A DNA stretch of 64,000 nt from Methanobrevibacter arboriphilus. GTDB lineage: Archaea; Methanobacteriota; Methanobacteria; Methanobacteriales; Methanobacteriaceae. The position numbers were made by a program, and so were the translations under genes. Below, in pieces: positions 60,358 to 64,000 of this stretch (its first letter is position 1; each line of letters opens with the position of its first letter). Under the pieces are notes generated by a model, which saw nothing but the letters and a program-made list of their open reading frames with translations, searched no databases and was not told the origin of the DNA. The stretch spans positions 2,087,292-2,151,291 of the forward strand of contig NZ_AP019779.1 of the NCBI RefSeq assembly GCF_019669925.1, given 5' to 3'.

Positions 60358-60410
60358 TTTTTCTATTTCTATTTCTATTTCTATTTCTATTTCTATTTCT
60401 ATTTTTATTT
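60358..60410. repeat. TTTCTA hexamer microsatellite
   Basis: Seven consecutive TTTCTA units and two variants with TTTTTA. Confidence 0.85.
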
Positions 60411-60863
60411 CTATTTTTATTTTCTATTTTTTATTTTATCTTTTTATTTTTTAATTTATTCTATTAAACTTATTTTATTTAATATATGAATTATTTAATA
60501 TATGAATAAATATATGATTTTTTATTATAGCTGTACTTTATTTTATTAATAATCTTTAAAACACTATCATAATAATTTTTTAGACTTTAAAAGCTTTATA
60601 AAAGTTTTTAATTAGATTTTTAACAATATTCGATATGTTTCAAACTTTTTAAATGAATCTTATTTAATTTTAATGAAATTAATAATTATTTACAAATTTT
60701 TCTTATTACTTTTTGTTCTTTATATTAACTATTTTTCATATCTTAGTTTATTTAATCTTTAATTTTCAGATTTTAGGATTTTTATTTTTTCATTGTATAA
60801 TCCTATATTAAAAAAGATTATTTTTATGATATTATCTAATATTATAGGCTTATAACCGATACA

Positions 60864-60887
60864 TTTATATACTAAGTTGTACAACTT
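60864..60887 (+). promoter_or_regulatory. Histone promoter with a 14-bp palindrome after the TATA box
   Basis: TATA box TTTATATA at 60864-60871 is followed two bases later by the perfect palindrome AAGTTGTACAACTT (60874-60887). The transcript would start near 60891, so a protein on the palindrome would block initiation. Confidence 0.6.
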
Positions 60888-60905
60888 TAAATTGGAGGTG
60901 AAAAT

Positions 60906-61106
60906 ATGAGTGAATTACCAATCGCACCTGTAGGTCGTATATTAAAAAATCCCGGTGCTCAAAGAATTAGTGATGACGCAAAAATTGCATTAGCAGAAGC
61001 ACTAGAAGAACAAGGTGAAGCTTTAGCTAAAAGTGCTGTTAGCTATGCTCGCCATGCCGGTAGGAAAACTGTAAAAGCTGAAGACATTAAATTAGCTATT
61101 AAATAA
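60906..61106 (+). CDS. Archaeal histone
   Basis: A 66-residue histone fold ([20 protein letters not shown] ... [18 protein letters not shown]) of the HMf type, which dimerises and wraps DNA. No tails. GGAGGTGA is six bases before ATG 60906, the best ribosome site in the window, and codon choice is less AT-rich than in neighbours, fitting high expression. It has its own promoter and a terminator at 61121. Confidence 0.97.
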   Translation: MSELPIAPVGRILKNPGAQRISDDAKIALAEALEEQGEALAKSAVSYARHAGRKTVKAEDIKLAIK

Positions 61107-61120
61107 GGAAGTTTTTTACT

Positions 61121-61150
61121 ATTGGTCGTTTCTGACCAATTTATTTTTTT
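61121..61150 (+). terminator. Histone gene terminator
   Basis: ATTGGTC-GTTTCT-GACCAAT is a perfect 7-bp stem, followed by TTATTTTTTTATT. Confidence 0.8.
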
Positions 61151-61380
61151 ATTATACAGTTTTTACTATCTAATTTTAAATATTTTTAATATTTAACTTA
61201 AAAATTTTTATTATAAGTTTTATCTATATTTTTTTATAGAGTGTACCACTTTATAACCACCATTGTGTGACCTATATTAGAAAGTGTAATCATAAATTTC
61301 ATTAGATTTATATTATTTCAAAACATATTTTGCATAAATAATCTTTCTAAAATATAAAAATTCAGAAAAAATAGAAAAGG

Positions 61381-61388
61381 TTATATAT
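61381..61388 (+). promoter_or_regulatory. TATA box of the tRNA pair
   Basis: TTATATAT lies 36 bases before tRNA-Val, the right distance for transcription to start a few bases upstream of it. Confidence 0.6.
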
Positions 61389-61416
61389 GAATTAAACTAA
61401 ATCTTAGAAAGGTATA

Positions 61417-61488
61417 GGGCCGGTGGTCTAGGGGTATGATACCTCCTTGACATGGAGGTGATCGTGAGTTCGAATCTCGCTCGGCCCA
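61417..61488 (+). tRNA. tRNA-Val (GAC)
   Basis: Cloverleaf complete: acceptor GGGCCGG/TCGGCCC, anticodon stem CCTCC/GGAGG with loop TTGACAT (anticodon GAC), and T loop TTCGAAT. Discriminator A; CCA is not encoded. tRNA-Phe follows three bases later. Confidence 0.95.
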
Positions 61489-61491
61489 TTT

Positions 61492-61564
<73 letters not shown>

Positions 61565-61914
61565 TTCTTTTTTACTTATTTTATGCATGTTTTTATTAGT
61601 TTAAGTTTTTTGTTTTTATAAGATTCTTTTTATTTCTCTCAATTTTTTTCTTTCAATTTTTTTCTTTTTATTATATTTTTTAAATTATCTATTTTTTATA
61701 ATTTTTTTTATTATATTTTTTAAATTATCTATTTTTTTTGAAAATGCTTTGAAATAAAATAACAAAAATAATGATTAAAATTTAAGGAGTATAACAGAAT
61801 TAGAAAAGAAACTTTTAGAGATATTTATAAATTTAAATATTAAATAATTTAAAAAATATAAAAAATAAAAAAGTAATCTTATATTATTGATTGCTTTTTT
61901 TATTTAGATTTTTT
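61565..61914. other. AT-rich stretch after the tRNAs
   Basis: A near-40-base stretch containing TTTTATTATATTTTTTAAAT is repeated at about 61666-61735. No gene seen. Confidence 0.5.
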
Positions 61915-62150
61915 AGAAGGATTTTATTATTAGGCCAATACAAATATTATATTGATGTTTATTATGTTGAAAATGTTAATTTAGTGATGGAATGAAGTGA
62001 TGAAAAAATAGATATATTATTGGATGAAGTTTCGAATTCAAGAGTTTCACATGTTATTGGGCAATTATATGATGTTGAACTTTCATCTGAAGAAATATGT
62101 AAAATTTTATAGGCATGGGCTGATGTTCAATGTTACATATGGAGATAGGT
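61915..62150 (+). pseudogene. Decayed protein gene, family not recognised
   Basis: One frame reads through about 75 codons with three stops (TGA near 61990, TAG near 62111 and TAG near 62144) and keeps protein-like stretches such as KIDILLDEVSNSRVSHVIG and ELSSEEICKIL. The stops replace likely Trp or Gln/Lys codons. A helical DNA-binding part of a transposase is one possibility, but I cannot identify it. The next 340 bases to 62487 contain nothing I can assign. Confidence 0.4.
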
Positions 62151-62487
62151 TGTTTTTAATTGTAAAATTTTCAATGTGGATGATAAATATATAAAATTTA
62201 TTTGTAAAAATGAGGAATGATAAATAAAATCACTTGATTTATATACTTTGGAAAACATACTTAAATTATAGTGCAAAATATAGTTTGGAATAATATTATT
62301 TGATGGTTTATTATTTTTTTCTTAAAACAAAAACATTATTTGATTACTAAAATTCTTTTAGTATTTATTTTAATCGATTTATTTTTGAAGGGAATGGTTT
62401 CAAAATCATTCTTATTTTTTATTAGCTAATTTTACACTCATATATAATAAATACATGTTTAAATTAAAAATTGGAAGTGATTTTACA

Positions 62488-62727
62488 ATGTTTGAAAGAA
62501 ATAATAGAAGTTATGGGAATAATCGAAATGATGGTTACAATAATGCTCCTGTTAAAGAAGGCGAAACTTACGATGTTACAATAGAAGACATCGGAAGGTC
62601 TGGAGATGGGATAGCTAAAGTGGAAGGATATATTCTTTTTGTACCTAATACTAAAAAAGGTGATGAGGTTAAAATAAAAGTTACTGCAACTAAAAGAAAC
62701 TTAGGGTTTGCAGAGCTAGTAGAATAA
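62488..62727 (+). CDS. TRAM-domain protein
   Basis: After an Asn/Arg/Gly-rich head (residues 1-20), a single TRAM domain follows: GETYDVTIEDIGRSGDGIAKVEGYILFVPNTKKGDEVKIKV. Methanogens carry several such small RNA-binding proteins, which act as RNA chaperones in the cold. ATG 62488 follows GGAAGTGA by seven bases; an in-frame ATG at 62455 lacks a site. Length 79 aa. Confidence 0.92.
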   Translation: MFERNNRSYGNNRNDGYNNAPVKEGETYDVTIEDIGRSGDGIAKVEGYILFVPNTKKGDEVKIKVTATKRNLGFAELVE

Positions 62728-62742
62728 ATATTCTTTTTTATT
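62721..62742 (+). terminator. Possible terminator overlapping the TRAM stop
   Basis: AGAATA-AA-TATTCT is followed by a T-run; it overlaps the stop codon. The short loop makes the call weak. Confidence 0.35.
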
Positions 62743-62807
62743 TTAAAGTATTTTTCTTTACATAATCATCTTATTTTATTTTTTATTAGATTTTTATTTT
62801 CCAGTTT

Positions 62808-63242
62808 CTATTTCTCTGCTAATTCTTTGAGTTTTTGAAGTGCTTTTAACCACATGTCTTGCATCATTTCTTTAAATTCTTCAACTGCATCCATATCAAT
62901 TGAAACTTCTGTTTTACCATTTATTTCATTGAATGTATAATTTTCAAGCATACCTGCCCATTCAACTTCTTTTTCTTTTCCATCCTCTATCTCGCATCTA
63001 TGTTCAATGGAAATATATTCATATGGTCTGTTTTCTTTTATTTTACTTACCATTCCACCTGTCTTTCCTTTTTCATCAGGTGCAAGGAAAAGAATTTTAC
63101 TTCCTTCACTCCAATCCCCAATGTAATAAGAACCAGGCATAAACACATCGGTCCATAATGGATAAGTATCCTTACCTAACATTATGTCCCAAACTTTTTC
63201 TTTTGGTGCATTTATAATGATTGACAAATGTATTTTTTCCAT
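62808..63242 (-). CDS. SRPBCC/AHSA1-type ligand-binding protein
   Basis: A 144-residue START-like fold: IINAPKEKVWDIMLGKDTYP, then YEYISIEHR and a long C-terminal helix (EFKEMMQDMWLKALQKLKELA). Such proteins bind hydrophobic ligands or assist chaperones; the ligand is unknown. GGAGG lies eight bases before ATG 63242; the upstream in-frame extension to 63326 is AT-rich and not supported. Confidence 0.82.
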   Translation of the reverse strand: MEKIHLSIIINAPKEKVWDIMLGKDTYPLWTDVFMPGSYYIGDWSEGSKILFLAPDEKGKTGGMVSKIKENRPYEYISIEHRCEIEDGKEKEVEWAGMLENYTFNEINGKTEVSIDMDAVEEFKEMMQDMWLKALQKLKELAEK

Positions 63243-63879
63243 AATTTTTCCTCCATTTAGATATAATTTCATCCTATATTTTAAAATTAATTTATATAAT
63301 TTAGATAAATTCTTTATTTTCTTCATATATTAGTATCCTATCCAATCGAAATTATTTAATTAATTAAAAACTATACTGAAATGTTAATGTTGTTCCTTGT
63401 TTTTAGTAACATTCAATTTTTCTTGTTTTATTATTTACCTCATAATATCTTATAAAAGATTTAGTTTTTAATTTAATATTAAATTTCAATTTCTTTTCAG
63501 AAAATGGATAACTTTATCAAAACTAATTCCTCCTTCATAATATAGATTTTGATGTTTCAAAATCAATAGTATAAGACTTAAGTATTGATATTTAAAAAAT
63601 TATTATCTTATATTTACTTTAATATTTTATAATTATTATTTTTTATTTAATGTTTTATGGTTATTATTTATGTGTTTTATAGTAATTAAACATTCAAGAT
63701 ATTACATTCATTTGAAAAAGATATTTAATTAATAACATAATATAGTAATTTTAATATCAAGAATCTTATATTTTTAATAATAGATATCAAACTATTTTTT
63801 AATTATTTATCAATATTTTCTTAGTATATAAATAAAAATATTAATATTAATGATTATTAATATAATATTAGGTGATTTT
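63243..63879. other. AT-rich intergenic stretch
   Basis: No gene or stable structure is visible in these 640 bases. Confidence 0.55.
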
Positions 63880-64000
63880 ATGGAAATTTCAGAAAAAATA
63901 CTGAATCAAATGAAAAATATTTTGAAAAGGGAAGTGGAGAATAGAGAGGATAACTGGATTACAAACTAATATTGATTTCAATGAAAATATAAAAAAGATA
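63880..64000 (+). pseudogene. Possible frameshifted gene at the window edge
   Basis: ATG 63880 has AGGTGA nine bases upstream and opens a 29-codon frame (EISEKILNQMKNILKREVEN) that ends at TAA 63967. From about 63958 another frame reads LQTNIDFNENIKKI and runs off the window, so one base may be lost or gained. Family not recognised. Confidence 0.35.

Larger units (their letters stand above)
60130..60905. other. Divergent spacer between cofH and the histone gene
   Basis: Contains the TTTCTA hexamer tract at about 60358-60410, AT-rich sequence, and the histone promoter near 60864. No other gene seen. Confidence 0.6.

Overview
The window reads as chromosomal DNA of a very AT-rich methanogen of the order Methanobacteriales, most like Methanobrevibacter. 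The case rests on an archaeal histone, archaeal release factor aRF1, archaeal SecD/SecF, CDP-archaeol synthase, a tetraether lipid synthase homologue, enzymes for methanofuran, methanopterin, F420 and coenzyme B synthesis, and a secreted protein joining pseudomurein-binding-like repeats to a transglutaminase-type protease domain. I cannot name the species.

Layout. 1-11.2 kb is housekeeping on the + strand: a CopB-type metal ATPase cut by the window edge, hemC, a Gfo/Idh/MocA dehydrogenase, a PyrE-like regulator, aRF1, a TIGR00300/ornithine cyclodeaminase-like enzyme, adenine deaminase and pyrI. 11.4-15.7 kb is on the - strand: a secreted M14-like metallopeptidase, a GMC oxidoreductase with a cysteine cluster, a 30-residue cysteine protein with its own ribosome site and terminator, a secreted zinc-ribbon protein and a 20-residue mini-ORF. 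16.8-31 kb is housekeeping again: tldD, AMMECR1, Nog1-like GTPase, Hsp20, a SIS sugar isomerase, DUF447, a flavodoxin-secF-secD operon, argC, ribL, hisA and truA.

31-45 kb is an accessory and cell-surface region: a frameshifted DUF3800 gene, a possible MITE, a DUF460 nuclease-fold protein, a VapBC pair, a duplicated promoter/leader module, a giant adhesin broken inside a tandem repeat array, a small secreted protein, a second adhesin-like protein and the pseudomurein-peptidase-like protein. 45-60 kb carries wecB and a group of coenzyme and lipid genes (mfnD, mfnF, carS, tes, mptG, hacB, cofH) mixed with a Zn-finger protein and a tRNA methylthiotransferase; it also holds two copies of a dispersed hairpin element, a large structured RNA candidate and a BRO-like gene remnant. 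60.8-64 kb has the histone gene, tRNA-Val and tRNA-Phe, a decayed gene, a TRAM protein, an SRPBCC protein and a broken ORF at the edge.

The most unusual parts are: the adhesin repeat array, in which unit-length changes move the reading frame and only one of three frames contains a stop, downstream of a duplicated promoter with a conserved leader hairpin; the nested hairpin at 50303-50422; and two tiny genes at 14.4 and 15.6 kb. Three essential-looking enzymes (TruA, WecB, MfnD) carry Asn/Ser-rich insertions made of simple trinucleotide repeats. Many starts were moved from the longest open frame to an internal ATG because a GGAGG-like site lies 5-9 bases before it.
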